Source: Rhizophagus clarus (taxonomy: Eukaryota; Glomeromycota; Glomeromycetes; Glomerales; Glomeraceae). Taken from it: 64,000 nucleotides of DNA. Made by a program: the position numbers and the translations under genes. Within the stretch, counting starts at the first letter, position 1. Each line of letters begins with the position of its first letter. The notes under the pieces are model-generated. The model was not told the origin of the DNA. It searched no databases and worked only from the letters and a program-made list of their open reading frames with translations. Below are positions 1-12,400 of the stretch, one piece after another. The stretch is taken from assembly GCA_015698045.1 (NCBI GenBank), contig BLAL01000016.1, forward strand, positions 372,001 through 436,000, read 5' to 3'.

Positions 1-1334
1 GATAGCTTCAATTAACTGCGTAGCATTATTCAATGATCCCTATATCAATAAAAACATATCATTTCATGATGTGATATTTTCTGTCAGTTGAAATTGAAGT
101 TCTTCTTGGATATAAACATTGTTCTTACTATAATCTATATTAATCTTCTGTTTACTATTATTTTTGCTATTTATATTATTCTTCTTTTTTATTTTCATTA
201 CCTTTTGAGGTTAAAGAACAACTGTTAGTTTACACTTCATTTTGCCTTTAACAGTATATACATACAACACTTTTGGGTAAAAGAAATATATGGTCTTTAA
301 TTTTTTTTTATAGTTATCAACTGATAGAATATATAGAATGAGCAAAACCATATCTCCTTATTTTGAATAAAAGATGAGCGGCTGCCTGCAGAAGTTTTAT
401 TTAGATAAATGCTAGTATAATTTGATTTTAAGTATAGTTTGATTTATTAATTTAGTTTTCTGTATATACTTTGTAATTTAGCTGACAATCTCAACCTATA
501 TATTAAAATAAATAAATAAATATTTACTAATTGAGTTTGAATTTTTTAATTAAGTTGAATTTTATTAAAAATAAATAAAAGATATAATTCAGTTAACTAA
601 TATATATTAAATTTAAATAATAAGCATTAAATTTAGAGTAATGAACATTGTTTATCTAATGATAAATATTTCAAATAGTATGTATCAAATTTTCATCATC
701 ATTAAACATTATCAAAAAAACAATATACATTAAATATTAATATTTATTAGATGAGCATTAGTCTCAGAAATTTCCTGATATAATTGCACCTAGTTTTTTT
801 TCTGATATGCTTTTTTAATTTAGACTATTACATATATAAATATATTGCAGTTTTTTAAATAAATAAATTTTTTCATAAAGTTACTAAATTTATTATTTAA
901 ATATTAATTCTAAACTAAATTCTAGTATTTCAAAATCATCTATTATTCCAAACTAAATTTTAATATTCCAGTATTCTATTATTATTCTAAAAAAAATCTA
1001 TTAAAATACTGAAATATAAAGATTGGAACATATGTTTTCAGTTCTGATATTCTAGTAAATATTAATACTGCATTAAATGATAAATAATTAATATAGTTGA
1101 TAAAGATGAACTAATCAGATTCTCCTTTAGTTTGTCTCTGATGGTATGATCAGGTAGCTAATTTAACATTTTGGCATAATCTGTCATACATTTCAGCTTT
1201 TTAGTTTATTATTTGATTAATCATTAAATTAATTAACTGTTATGTTAACCTCACCATGATCCTAACACATCATTTGATATTTTTTTTATAAAACAGACTC
1301 TAGAGAATCTTCTCACCATGTGAAAAAGATAACT
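1..1334. other. AT-rich intergenic flank, no gene seen
   Basis: Very A+T-rich sequence with frequent stops in all frames. I see no conserved coding stretch, RNA gene or terminal-repeat element in it. Confidence 0.5.
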
Positions 1335-2035
1335 ATGGAGTTTTCTGATGCCCAACTTCATATTCTTATTGATGAATGAAAACAAAGGAATGCCAAATAT
1401 CATGCTGCTACAAATAAAAAGAAATATCTTTTTTGGAACAACATTGCTAAAAAAATAAACAATCAAGAAAAATACCAATTATTTCACCAGTAAGGAATAC
1501 TATAAAAATTCTTAAGTCCCATGAAAGTTTTTTACATAAGTAATGCTAAATAAATGCTTGATACTACTTGTGTTTTATGAAAACCTATCTGGTTAATATA
1601 TTTATTATTTTATAAATAGCAAAAAAATATAAAGAAGAAACTGGTAATAAGAGAAGTTTGGTTGGGAAGAAGTTATATGAGGAGTCCTTAATGAAGCTCT
1701 GGCAAAAAACAAGTAATTATATTTCAAAGAAGATATTTTGAAAGGGTTTTTTATTATTAATAAGACATATCTATTATTATTTACTAGAATTACTATTTGA
1801 ACAAATACATAATAAAATTACTAGAAAATCAAGCAGAGCAAATTCATCATCTCATTCATCAATCTCTAAATCTAAAATAGTATTAAGAAAAGGATCAAAA
1901 TCTTCTTCAGAAAAATTATTAGATATTGCACAATTATTTGAAAATTTTTCTCTTGTGTCAAGATTGATAATACCATCTGTAAAAATACCAACATCTTCTA
2001 GGCCTATAACACCTACAATTCCTTTATTTTTCTAA
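1335..2035 (+). pseudogene. Decayed Myb/SANT-like (trihelix) DNA-binding gene
   Basis: Three exon-like blocks read like the Myb/SANT-like family that is common in arbuscular mycorrhizal fungi. Block 1 (1335-1489) has the helix pattern LHILIDE then KQRNAKYH and FWNNIAKKIN. Block 2 (about 1620-1712) reads YKEETGNKRSLVGKKLYEE then LWQKT. Block 3 (1788-2035) is a Ser/Thr-rich tail ending at TAA 2033-2035. Donor GTAAGG at 1490 and acceptors at 1618-1619 and 1786-1787 bound the introns. Two lesions are seen. A TGA at 1377-1379 stands where relatives have Arg or Trp, and the first splice junction is one nucleotide out of phase next to an A7 run. The block 2 to block 3 junction is in phase. Two open relatives lie in this window, at complement 22016-22622 and at 59413-60113. 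Confidence 0.6.
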
Positions 2036-3126
2036 AGCATAAATGTGATAAATGTCACTATCAATTATAGAGTTAGTTCAGAAAAGAAGGATTAGATTCT
2101 TTTTAATTTATAAATTAGCTATTTTTTAAAAATATGTATAGAACAACCTGTTTGAAAAAAATATGTGAATAGTAAATGCATATATATAGACGCTGTAGTT
2201 CTTCAAAAGCAAATGTAATAAAAGCATTATATATTATTTGCAAAATAAATGCATGTATATTTTAAAAATCAAAAGAAAGCTCTTTATTATATTTTTTTAT
2301 AAAGTAGTATAACTAGCCAGCTAAGTAAAAAAATACGTATATATTGATTTTATTAGTGAAATGATAATCATATAATCATACATGTCTAAAATATGGAAAA
2401 AACTTTAGCAAATGTAAACAGGCGCTTATCTGGAATTCAGAAAATTTTTGGTAGCTATAAATATATGAGTAAAATTTAATGCAGTAACTCTTCCTTTTCA
2501 AAAATAAGGAGTGAGAGCTTTCACTATTTTCTTGCCTTAATTTCAAAAAATTCTCACTAAAATAAATAAATTATATCCTGCAGAAGCTAATGCTTCAAGG
2601 GAAGCATTGATTCGATTTCAAAACTTTTAACTATTATATATTCAATATTTTCTAGACCTCCGCACTTAATTTTGAAATATAGTCCAACTTTGATATACCA
2701 ATATATATTAAAAACTCGATATAACAATGAGATTTTATTTTTTCACTATATATGAGAATATATAAATATCAGTATAATTTTGAATATTTTCCAAAATTTT
2801 ATATGAGTCCTGACATATCGTTATATCAAAATTTAACTGTAGACAATGCGAAAAAAATTTATTTTGTAATAATATGTGAAAATATGTTTACAGATGCAGT
2901 AAATAAAAATGAATATTTTATAACAATGTGCATTTTATTTTTTTTGCATTTAGTTAAGCTGTGTGTTTTAAAAACAAATTAATTATCAATCAATTATCTT
3001 TGGCAAAAAGTAATTATCAATTATTAATGAAAATTTACTTTACTGTAATTATTCTAGCAAGCATAAAACAATCAAGCATATAAACTAAATCAGCAATGTT
3101 TTTTTTGAACCCTTTTTTTTTCTTCT
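2036..3126. other. AT-rich intergenic stretch, no gene seen
   Basis: Only low-complexity A+T-rich sequence. A 76-codon open run at 2752-2982 is compositionally indistinguishable from its surroundings and I do not support it as a gene. Confidence 0.4.
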
Positions 3127-4303
3127 TTATGGAAAGATATAGTGTATGTGATCTGAAAGAAAATAAACAGTTATAAAAAATAAAAATTTTTAAAATGAAC
3201 AAATTTGCACATACCCTTAATTTCAACAACATTTCCTCCATCAGCGTCTACGATCCATGGTACCCATTCATCAGTCATAAGTCCCTTTGTCACTCTTTCC
3301 ATTCTTTTGGAGCAATCCCCGAGAAGAAATAATTCACTTGTCAATGAGTCCAAATAAAACATGCGACCGAAACAGTCTAAAAATAGCAAACTGTAGTTAA
3401 GTTCTCCAATGACGATGATATGGTCAAAGCCATATCTTTCAACTTCCTCAATATAACCGATAAGTTTTTCTTTTATATAACTGATATAGTCTTCTTGATC
3501 TTTATCATAGAGTTTAAAACCAGTTGAGTTTGCAATATGACAACGGTTGAACTTCGTAATTGTATCAATTACCACTGATGAATTACTGCTGTACCCATTT
3601 TCTTCATCGTATCCATCACTTACTGACACTTGGCATATGGAAGCATCGTCCTTAAAACTTGATATTTTAGGTCGATCGTCTGGGAGAACAAGGTGGCATG
3701 GCTCCTTCTTTCGTGCATTGCCCTCAGGGGTATTGACTCTGAGCAATGGCACCAATTGTATGGACAGGCCTCGGATTCTGGCTAAACATTCTGGGTGCAC
3801 AATTGGAGTGCTGGTATTTTGTTTACTCTCTCTATCGCTATTAACTCGTTGGTTGTTTGTGTCGCTGACGTTATTCTCCCACTGCGGACTGATGCTCTGA
3901 ACATGATTCGTATAATCCTCTCTTCTTCTACCAAAATCGTCAAATTCACCGTTGATGGGTAGTTGTAACAGTTTGCATCCATCATAGTAATTCTGTCGAT
4001 TAAACTGACGTGCATTCTGGTAAGGTAACTTAACTTGTCTTGATAACTCATCCCCTCCTCGAAACCCATCTTTATTATATAGTGTGCCCACAAGAGGTAT
4101 ACTACGTCCCAAAACGTCACCATTAGAACCAGTCGGCAAAAAGGTGGGCTTGCCATAATGCCCGCAGTCCTGAATGGTATTACGATTACTTGAGTTCTAC
4201 ATAAAAAAAATTGTTAAATACATATTCTCTTTTCTTTCTTTTAAAAACCAAGAAATTATACATGAAAGGTGTCACAAAAGTATTTATCAATCTTCTCGCC
4301 CAT
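3127..4303 (-). CDS. Orphan protein, 349 aa, three exons
   Basis: I do not recognise the family. Three exons join in phase: 4262-4303 (start ATG at 4303, MGEKIDKYFCDTFH), 3215-4196 and 3127-3152. Donors are GTATAA at 4261 and a textbook GTATGT at 3214. Acceptors are TAG ending at 4197 and a pyrimidine-rich CAG ending at 3153. Together they give 350 codons including the TAA stop. The protein has no obvious signal peptide or membrane span. The middle is polar and low in hydrophobics (about residues 30-190). The C-terminal third is ordered-looking, with hydrophobic strands and the pattern LLFLDCFGRMFYLD followed by WIVDADGGNVVEI. This is faintly reminiscent of SMI1/KNR4 (SUKH-like) proteins, but I would not assign it. 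Its base composition is more balanced than the flanks and there are no transposon hallmarks, so it is probably a host gene. Confidence 0.65.
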
Positions 4304-4523
4304 GATTCTTGTAAAGTATAATACTAAGAAAGAGCGTATGAACTTTAAAAAAAAAAAGAAAATATTAGTCAAAAATACAATAATATGAAAGCGCCACTTT
4401 CAAACATACATTTGAATATTTCTTGGAATGTTAGTCATAAATGTTGAATTGCAATTTGTGCAATGAGTCAGACCAGCTTTGGGAATATTCAAATATCAAA
4501 CTATATTAAACTACATCATGATT

Positions 4524-5255
4524 ACACAGTTTTAGTGCTTCGATCCGTATCCAGTTCAATCCAGATTGATCTGGATTTTTTTTTTTCAGATATCCGAAAT
4601 CTGCGGTTTTTCATCCGGTTTATAATTTGGATGACAAATATCTGGTTTGAATCAGGATCCGGATGGAAATAAATATAAAAAAAAATAATTTAAGCAAATT
4701 TCTTATATTAAAGTGTATTAAACACTAAGGTAAACATCGAAGACATTAAATCTGCGGAAAAAAGGTCTTCAGCGTCAAATTTTAACGTTAGAAATGTTAA
4801 ATACTCGTTAAATCTGTGAAATAATATCTCTGACGCTAAAATAAATGAAATTTAATGTCAGAGACGTTAAATTCACAGAAATAAATATTTTCTAAACGTT
4901 AAATTTATAAAACTTTAACGTCAATAACGTTATTTCCACATATTTAACACCTTCACATAGTTAAATTCTTAATTCTGGCCAAAAATGCATAATGCTAGCC
5001 AAAACAGGATGAGTTAAGAAAATCATAAAAATTGGCCAAAATTACGAATTTTTGGTCAAAGTTGAAGTGCTAGAGGTTTGATACACCTAGCAATATGTAA
5101 AATGACGAAAATATCATCATTTAATAAAAAATTTTTGTGATTTGATCCAGATTCTGGATTTCATCTGGATTACCAAACCAGATTCACAATCCAGATTTTT
5201 TTTTTGTGTAATCCGGATGACAGATTTCATCCAGATCGAAGCACTACACAGTTTT
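4524..5255. mobile_element. Mutator-like (MULE-type) non-autonomous element, 712 bp
   Basis: The element runs 4534-5245 and starts AGTGCTTCGATC; its right end is the exact complement of those 12 bases. It is flanked by a perfect 10-bp direct repeat ACACAGTTTT at 4524-4533 and 5246-5255, a target duplication of the length used by Mutator-like elements. Inside the termini are many CCAGAT/CCGGAT subterminal motifs on both sides. The centre (about 4725-4950) carries repeated ACGTTAAAT-type motifs. No transposase is encoded. Confidence 0.8.
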
Positions 5256-6237
5256 GTTGATCGGGTGGTAAAGGGGTAAATAATGCAGGTAAATTGAATA
5301 TCATCTTGCCTATTATGTTTAGAAAATCCAGCTATCATAATGAATTAATTAAGGCTGTTAAATAAACAGATTATTGGAAAATAATAAATGTTGATTTATA
5401 TTGTTCTAATAAGAGAATATAAGTGAAATAGCTGATATTGCATTTTTATGAAAAAAAAAAAAAATATAGCTAATTTTTTAGAGTTAAAAGTACATATTGG
5501 AAATGTTACTTAAATATTACTTTTATTTAAAAAATAGATCCAAATTTAATAAATCTAAAAAAAATTATAAAATCTGAAATAAATTAAAAAATTCTATACC
5601 AATATATAATATAAACAATAAGAAAAAAATTTGTAAATACTTGTAATATATTTTTGTGTAATGTTGAAAAATTCAGAGTTTGTAAAATATACAAGAAGTT
5701 TATAAAAAATTCAATCATAAATAAAATAAAGATAAATATTAGAGTAAAACTTGCATTTGATTTAAAAAATTAAGATATTATTACTGATCTTTAGCATTTT
5801 AATTGCCTAAAATTCAGTTTTACAGTTGATAAAAGATAGCATAATTCTATTAGCTTGTATTATATCTATTAAAGATTTAAAAAATCAGATAGTAAAATTA
5901 TATTCAAAAAATATTCAATTCTATTAGTACAATAATTAAAACTTTAATTTTGACTAAAAAACCTATAAAATAAATCAAGTTTTCAATTTACTAAAATCTT
6001 ATTATTAAAATTTATAATACAAATTTAATAATTACATATAAACATATTAATAGTTATTATATATTAGCTATTTTTTTGTTATCTTAAAAAATTGGTTATA
6101 AAATTCAAAAACAATATACAGTCAATCCTTTATAATTGCACACCTGCCTCTCAGGATCAGGTATAAGCATGCATTTAGAGAGGGTATGTACTTATAGATT
6201 AATCACATGATTTATATATATAAAATACAATATTATA
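5256..6237. other. AT-rich intergenic stretch, no gene seen
   Basis: Featureless A+T-rich sequence between the MULE-like element and the pogo-like pseudogene. No open frame or terminal repeat can be supported. Confidence 0.4.
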
Positions 6238-8510
6238 TTATTTATTAAGAATTATAGAAATTACAAAATAAAACATTATAAAATCCAAAAAACTATTTAA
6301 AATATTGATCAATAGTAGTCTGTTGCATTGAATTAATTTGTTTTTTTTAATAAATTTCTCAATTTTACCTGTCAGATTTATTTGTTCACTTGCATTCTCC
6401 TGTTGAAGTAAAAATAAATTCACAATTTTTAAGCCTTCTAATGCTTTATTAATACCAATAATTTCAATTCAATACTATTATCTATTTCATCTATATGATT
6501 TGTAGATTCATTTTTAAATATATTTGTAAATTCTGAAATATCATCAGGAATTTCAGTTTATAAACTATATTTTTTTCAAAAATAGTCAAAAATTCTTTTA
6601 CCTGTATTATATTTAATAAATGAAAAGCTTTGATAACCTTGTTAAGTTCATCATTAAATATAGCTTCGTCATTAAGTATTGGTTTATCATCAGTTATTGG
6701 TCATCATCAAATATAATTTCTTTATCAAACATCTGCTCACCAACTTTAGAAATTGTATTAAAAAGAATCTTTACATGATTCTAACAATTTTTGATAGTAT
6801 TAGCTGTAACTTTATTTCAATCTTGAATAATATATTAAATTGCTTGTAAAACATTCATTTTTAAATTTTGTATAAACTAACCTGCTTCAACTTGTTCTAA
6901 TATCCATCTAAATTACTAAAAAAAAGTAAAGTTATAAAATAATAAATTAATAATTTTTATAAATAGTTTCACTTACTTGATGTGATAATACTTATAATAT
7001 TTTTTAAAAAACATGATGATTCCAGAATCCATTGATTAAAGTTTAGATGTTATATTAGAAAATAAAAAATAAACCTCAACATTTTCAAGAATTAGATTAT
7101 CGAGTTTATAACTTTTACAATTATCAAGAAGTAGTAAAACATATTGTTTATTGTGTTTTATATTAATTTGATAATCAAATTCCTGAAGTCACTCTTGAAA
7201 AGTAGTTATTAACATCCAGGCTTTAGCATTACTCTGATATGTTATTGATAAATTACCAATATTAACATTTTTAAAACATTTTGAATTTGCGTATTTACCA
7301 ATTATTAAAGGAGTTAGCTTATGAGATTTATTAACATTTGCACATAAAGTAACTGAAAGGTGTTTTTTATTTTTTTACATACAGAAAGCCTTTTTGTTAC
7401 TAATGTTTGATTTAGTTTTAATTTGAAAAGAATATCTTGTTAAATGTTGCAATTTATTTACAAGATATATAAATATACAGTGGTTTACAAAAATAACGCA
7501 TCATTTAAAAATTAATTTTTAATCACATGTATTGATATCAAAATTAAAGCAATCAAAATAAAATTTAAAATGTAGATTATTTAATATGTAAACTACCAGA
7601 ATATGCTAAAATTTAATGTAAATCAATTGGTTAATTTTTTATGTACATCACATTTCATCAAAAAATGGGATGCATTACTTTTGTGGTTTTTATATTTTTT
7701 AATAAATTTAGCATTTTACAAAAAATTAATTATATGTTTTATTATAAATTAAATAATAGATAAATACTAAATGTTCCAAATTATTAAAAAAAATATTATT
7801 TTAATAGTTTATTAATTAATTTTATTTAAATAGTATATTTAGTAATTATTGTATTAATATATATAAAATTATAAGATTAATACTAATATAATTATAAAAT
7901 ATACATATTTTGATGTACATAAAAAATTAACCAATTGATTTACATTAAATTTTAGCATATTCTGGTAGTTTACATATTAAATAATCTACATTTTAAATTT
8001 TATTTTGATTGCTTTAATTTTGATATCAATACATGTGATTAAAAATTAATTTTTAAATAATGCGTTATTTTTGTGAGCCACTGTATAAACAAAAATACTG
8101 ATAAAATAATTCTATTTCATCTATATTATAAATTCTATTAAGAGGATATTCAGCACATTTACTTCGTAACAATGGTAAAGCTTTATTAATAGCATTTTCA
8201 TCTGCTAAATCTGCTTCTTTATGAAGTTTTACTTGTTAATACCATTATGTTCCTTATATTTTTGGAGTCACCCCTTGAAAAACTAAAGTAAATTTTAAAT
8301 TTAATTATTAAATTTATACAAATAAAGAAAAATAATTAAATAAAAAATACAAAATATTACCTGTAATGTGCCTTCAAAAACTTCTAGTTTGTTGGTTAAT
8401 AATTTAGCTTATTCAATTAATATAGTATCACTCAGAATTGTTTTATGCTAATAACATAAGACAAATTATTTGAGAGCAATATCAGGAAATTTTATAGTGC
8501 AAAAAGTTAC
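6238..8510 (-). pseudogene. Dead pogo/Tigger-type DDE transposase
   Basis: Read on the minus strand from about 8510, fragments follow the order of a CENP-B-like pogo transposase. First comes a DNA-binding-region piece (FPDIALK, then SDTILIE and AKLL, about 8380-8500). Next is KALPLLRSKCAEYPLNRIYN with the IDE of the first catalytic Asp region (about 8100-8230). Then follow LNQTLVTKRLSVCKK, PLIIGKYANSKCFKNVNI, a LLLLDNCKSYKLDN block with the second Asp, and SMDSGIIMFFK (about 7000-7440). The tail reads QQENASEQINLTGKIEKFIK near 6360-6420. Stops such as TGA after FQE and several TAA codons, plus frame changes, show it is not functional. It is split by a Tc1/mariner-type MITE at 7478-8083. Confidence 0.75.
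7478..8083. mobile_element. Tc1/mariner-type MITE with long inverted repeats, 606 bp
   Basis: The element begins CAGTGGTTTACAAAAATAACGC and ends with the near complement (CAGTGGCTCACAAAAATAACGC read from the right), inside TA dinucleotides at 7476-7477 and 8084-8085. The inverted arms extend about 160-170 bp on each side (7478-7645 and about 7910-8083). A third end-like motif, GATGCATTACTTTTGTGG, lies inside at about 7670, suggesting an internal rearrangement or a nested copy. No protein is encoded. It sits within the pogo-like pseudogene just after the IDE block. Confidence 0.8.
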
Positions 8511-9089
8511 ATAAGTTTATATATCAAAATATTTTATAAGTTTTCAAACCTGCCAAAAGTTTGCATAAGTATAATATTTCATAACTTTCTAAAATATTTC
8601 AAAGTATTACGATATATAAATCTTCGTAATTTTATAATTCATAGTATTTTGTAATTTTATGGTTTGTAATAATATGTAATTTTACATAATATTTTGTAAA
8701 AAATTATAAATAAAATATTATGAAATATTATACCTGAAAACATAATATTTCATGATATTACAATTTGTAATAATCTGTAATTTTACATAATATTTCGTAA
8801 GTTTTCAGATTTGTCATAAGTTTTTGTAAGCAATAATATTTTGTAACTTTTTAAAACATTTCAAAATATTACAATATATAGAATTTCTAATATTTACGTA
8901 ATATTTTGTATCATTTCAATATTTATGATACAATTTTTAATATTTGAGCTTATATAATAATTAGGCATTAAATATAATGCAAATTAAAATAATTTTATTA
9001 AATTATAAAAAAATTATAAATATTTTATAAAATAAATAAATTACATAAAAGAAAAAGTAACAATATAATTAGATGTAAAAAGTAGAGAA
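8511..9089. repeat. AT-rich degenerate repeats of the TTTTGTAATTTT type
   Basis: Short motifs such as TTACATAATATTTTGTAA and CAAAATATTACG recur many times in both orientations between about 8520 and 8960. No coding capacity. Confidence 0.4.
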
Positions 9090-9740
9090 AAAACTATTAG
9101 CATTAATATTCCTAGTAAATATTAGTAGTATTGATATTGTTAGCATTAAGGATACAAATAAAAAGAAACATACAAAGATAAAAGTAACATTGTTAATATT
9201 ATTAGTATTAAGATAAAAGAGTTAAAGAAACATTATTAATATTAAAACAATAATTAAAGAAATATGGGGTCTTTGCAATAGAAAGGTACAAAATTTAAAA
9301 AAAAATAAAAATTTAATTAATATTAAATTTACACTTATTTTAGTATAAAAAACATAATTAGCATATAAAATAAATTTAAAAATTTTTTTGAGTTTTATAC
9401 CTTTCTATTGCAAAGACCCCATATAATTATTATTATTAGTATTAAATAAAGAAATAAAAGAAATAAAATTAGTATTTGTTAGTATTAAGGTAAAAAAATA
9501 AAAAAAATAAAGTTAATATTCGTAAGTATTAAGATAAAAAGAAAGAAATAAAGTTAATATTCGTTAAAGTAGTAAAAAACATAGTTTGTATTGTTTAGTA
9601 TTAAGTAAAAGAAATATAATTAGTATATCGTTAATATTAAAATAAAAAGTAAAAAGAACATAGTGAATATTTAGATATAAGTAAAAAGAATAAAGAAAAT
9701 ATGAATAATATTGTTAGTATTACAGTATAAGTAAAAGCAC
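9090..9740. repeat. Degenerate tandem repeat (AGTATTAAGATAAAAAG family)
   Basis: Units of roughly 45-60 bp with the pattern TTAGTATTAAGATAAAAAGAAAG...AAAGTTAATATTCG recur across the interval. They are interrupted by the 155-bp MITE at 9266-9420. No gene. Confidence 0.45.
9266..9420. mobile_element. 155-bp MITE, copy 1
   Basis: Perfectly paired ends GGGGTCTTTGCAATAGAAAG / complement, with a short A+T-rich centre, flanked by ATAT at 9262-9265 and 9421-9424. A second copy of exactly the same length, in the opposite orientation, is at 62545-62699. There an empty site proves the duplication (see that entry). No coding capacity. Confidence 0.85.
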
Positions 9741-10958
9741 AATTAGTATTATTAATAAACAAATAGTTTATACCTGCAAAGTAGTAAATTATGGAAATAT
9801 ATGCAAATATATATTATATTTAAAAATATTAAACAGAAGAATAAAATTCCTTGAAATAAAATAAAAAAAAAGATAAAATAAAAAATAAACAGAAAAGATC
9901 ATGGTTAAAAGATGCGTGTATAACATACATATTAAATAAATCATGTACAAGATTAGCCTAATTTTGATTGGCCAGAAAATATTTAAAATAATCTGTATTA
10001 AGACTATTAAGACCCCCAGACAATTATAATATCAGAAAATTTGCCTTTAATAAAAATATTTGCCCTTTTTATTATCTATAATTTTATTATCTAAAAAGTA
10101 ATATTTATGACTTCAATTATAATTATCCGATTAAAAAAAAGGTATAGAGCATAAATTATCGTATTTATGTATTATTTCTATAAAATATTTTAAGTTTTGA
10201 TTTAGATTAAAGTTTATATATCATAACTATAAAATACAAATTTAAATATAAATTTACATAAGTTTGCAATTTTGCATCAAGTATGTAAATTTATTTATCA
10301 CCTGGCTACTAATTGGTATTTAGGATTTTTTCTACCAGTTATAAACTGACAGACCAATTAGTATATCCAGGATGATAAAAAAGTTATTTACTATGCTATA
10401 TGTAGTAATCAAATGGGTTATCATCCTTCGAATAATAATCCATTTATTTACTACTAGTATAGTAAATAACAATTACATATTAAATATTTAAAAATTTCCT
10501 GATACAACTAAAAAAAAATTATAACAGAATTTTAAATTCAATTTATTTTAAGCAGTCTATTGTCTTCTATTATCAAAAAAAAATAAATTTGCATTAAGGT
10601 AGCTCTATTACAATATGTATTATATATTTTATTATTTTTATTTTTATTTTTATTGACAAGATAATGTAAAATACAAAGAGATTACGTCAAATACACCATG
10701 AAGAGTAAGTCTGTTGTAAAGTTTTTGCTAAGAAATTGTAATCAACTACAAAACTGAAGAAGCTAAACTATGATACAAGCTCTTGATAAATCAAGTAGAC
10801 CCTGCTGGATTACCAATCCCAATTTTCAATTAAGGAAGAAAATTGTAACTACCTATCTCCACACTCCAAATAAAACTAAATATGTAAGTAATTCTAAAAA
10901 ATAATCGAATAATGATTGTAAATGTTAAATCTAAGTTAGGATAAGGTAATACGTAGCA
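9741..10958. other. AT-rich intergenic stretch with a small imperfect palindrome
   Basis: No gene. An imperfect inverted repeat around 10301-10370 (CTACTAATTGGT paired with ACCAATTAGTAT, both next to CCTGG/CCAGG) could be a tiny element or a hairpin. I cannot find a target duplication. Confidence 0.35.
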
Positions 10959-12400
10959 TCACGATATATCATAAGTAAACAAATCTATGTAACTAACGTT
11001 AAATCTAATCAATAGATTAATATATTCTATATATTCTAAATTAATTATATCAAAATTTAAAAGAAAAATAAAAGTATCATTATTATAAGAATTATATGAA
11101 CCACTATATTTAACTTTGTATGATGCTGAACACTTCATACAATGAGTTATTCCACTTGATTTTTCGATTAACGCAAAATTTTCGCATCTAGATTTCCAAA
11201 TGTCCAAGGAATCTTCGTAAAGTTTATCAAAGGCTTTGAATAAAATATTCTGAACTTGTGAGGTATTAAGGTATTGTTGTAACCATTCAACTAAAAATGA
11301 TGGTACATAACCTTTAATAATATCTAAAAATGTAAATAGTGTTAAATGTAAAGATCTTGTAAGATGAAAGTTTTCAAAGTCGTGATTAAGTTGTGTAATA
11401 ACTTCGTTGGGTTTGACATCTAAAATTGAATATAAAAGAGTATTTTTGAATTGATTATACAATTTGAAATACGCTTTGTCTTCGTTTTGATATGGACAAA
11501 GCCATATATGCACGAAAGTTTCTTTTTCTTCAGAGCATAATACACAAGTAGAATCTTGGTAAATCTTGTAATATTAACGTTTTATTTTTTCAAGTACAGT
11601 GAGTTATTCTGATAATAGTTTGTACTTAAAAATCATTTTACGGTGTTGGGCGAAGTCAGTCTCAGTTTTTTCGCCATTGTTGCATAAAATCTGCAAAGTT
11701 AAATTCCAGTTGACTTTAGATTTATATTTATAGTTCTGTGGTAGATGTAAAAATGATAAATATTGATTAAGATTCGAACTATAAGTTATGAATCTTTGAA
11801 GTTTTCTTTCAATAGGTATAGAATCCCATTGAGGTAAATAATGAATGTTGTCAAAATAATGTCGTGTAATTATAAGGGGAGGCGAATTGTCATAATGCGC
11901 AATTTTACATGCTTTGTCGATCTGATTATTGAAATAATTATCACTATGCGCTTGGACTTTAATAAATCTAACGCGTAATTGTTTAGCTCTAATAATTGAA
12001 ATTATATTGTTAATTATAACGTTATTGTTGGGAAGACGAAAATAATCCCTGATTGAGAATGTAGGATTATTAAGGATTCGCTGTATAATATTAATTAAGT
12101 TTTGACTATCTGTATTAATATCTACTCGACATTCATGTAGTGATATTATAAGAGTCAAAAGTATAGCAAAAAGTTCAGCTCTCAAAGATGACGGCCAATT
12201 TTCTAAAATTGATGTAAATGTATGTGTAATAATATTCGAATCTGATATTTTAATGAATCCAGCTGACATTGAAGCAGCTTGAGTGTTGGCGTTGATCAGC
12301 AAACTATCAGTGAAGAAAACTAAATTATCTTCATCCATAAGATGTTGTTGTATGACGAATAAGGCTTTCGCTTTAGCATTATATTCGAAGTGCTGTAGAA
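10959..12400 (-). pseudogene. 3' end of a LINE: RNase H domain and zinc-knuckle tail
   Basis: Minus-strand frame from about 12400. A ribonuclease H fold is seen with FTDS (first Asp), LRAELFAIL (Glu), INTDSQ (Asp) and HSDNYFNNQIDKA (last Asp), within the open run 12338-11604. The same frame continues downstream through two stops (TAA 11604-11606 and TAA 11574-11576). It then reads a C-x2-C...H...C zinc-knuckle (STCVLC then FVHIWLC) and a helical tail ending at 10959. This order, RNase H followed by a CCHC segment, is that of the C-terminus of some non-LTR retrotransposons. The reverse transcriptase is absent from the window, so this is a truncated, disabled copy. Confidence 0.7.

Noticed and set aside
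2690-2832. Possible small element with TTTGATATA ends
   Set aside because: Terminal match is only about 9 A+T-rich bases and no target duplication is found.
3547-3900. Plus-strand 117-codon frame opposite the orphan gene
   Set aside because: Lies wholly within the large exon of the minus-strand gene, which has splice sites and a longer frame.
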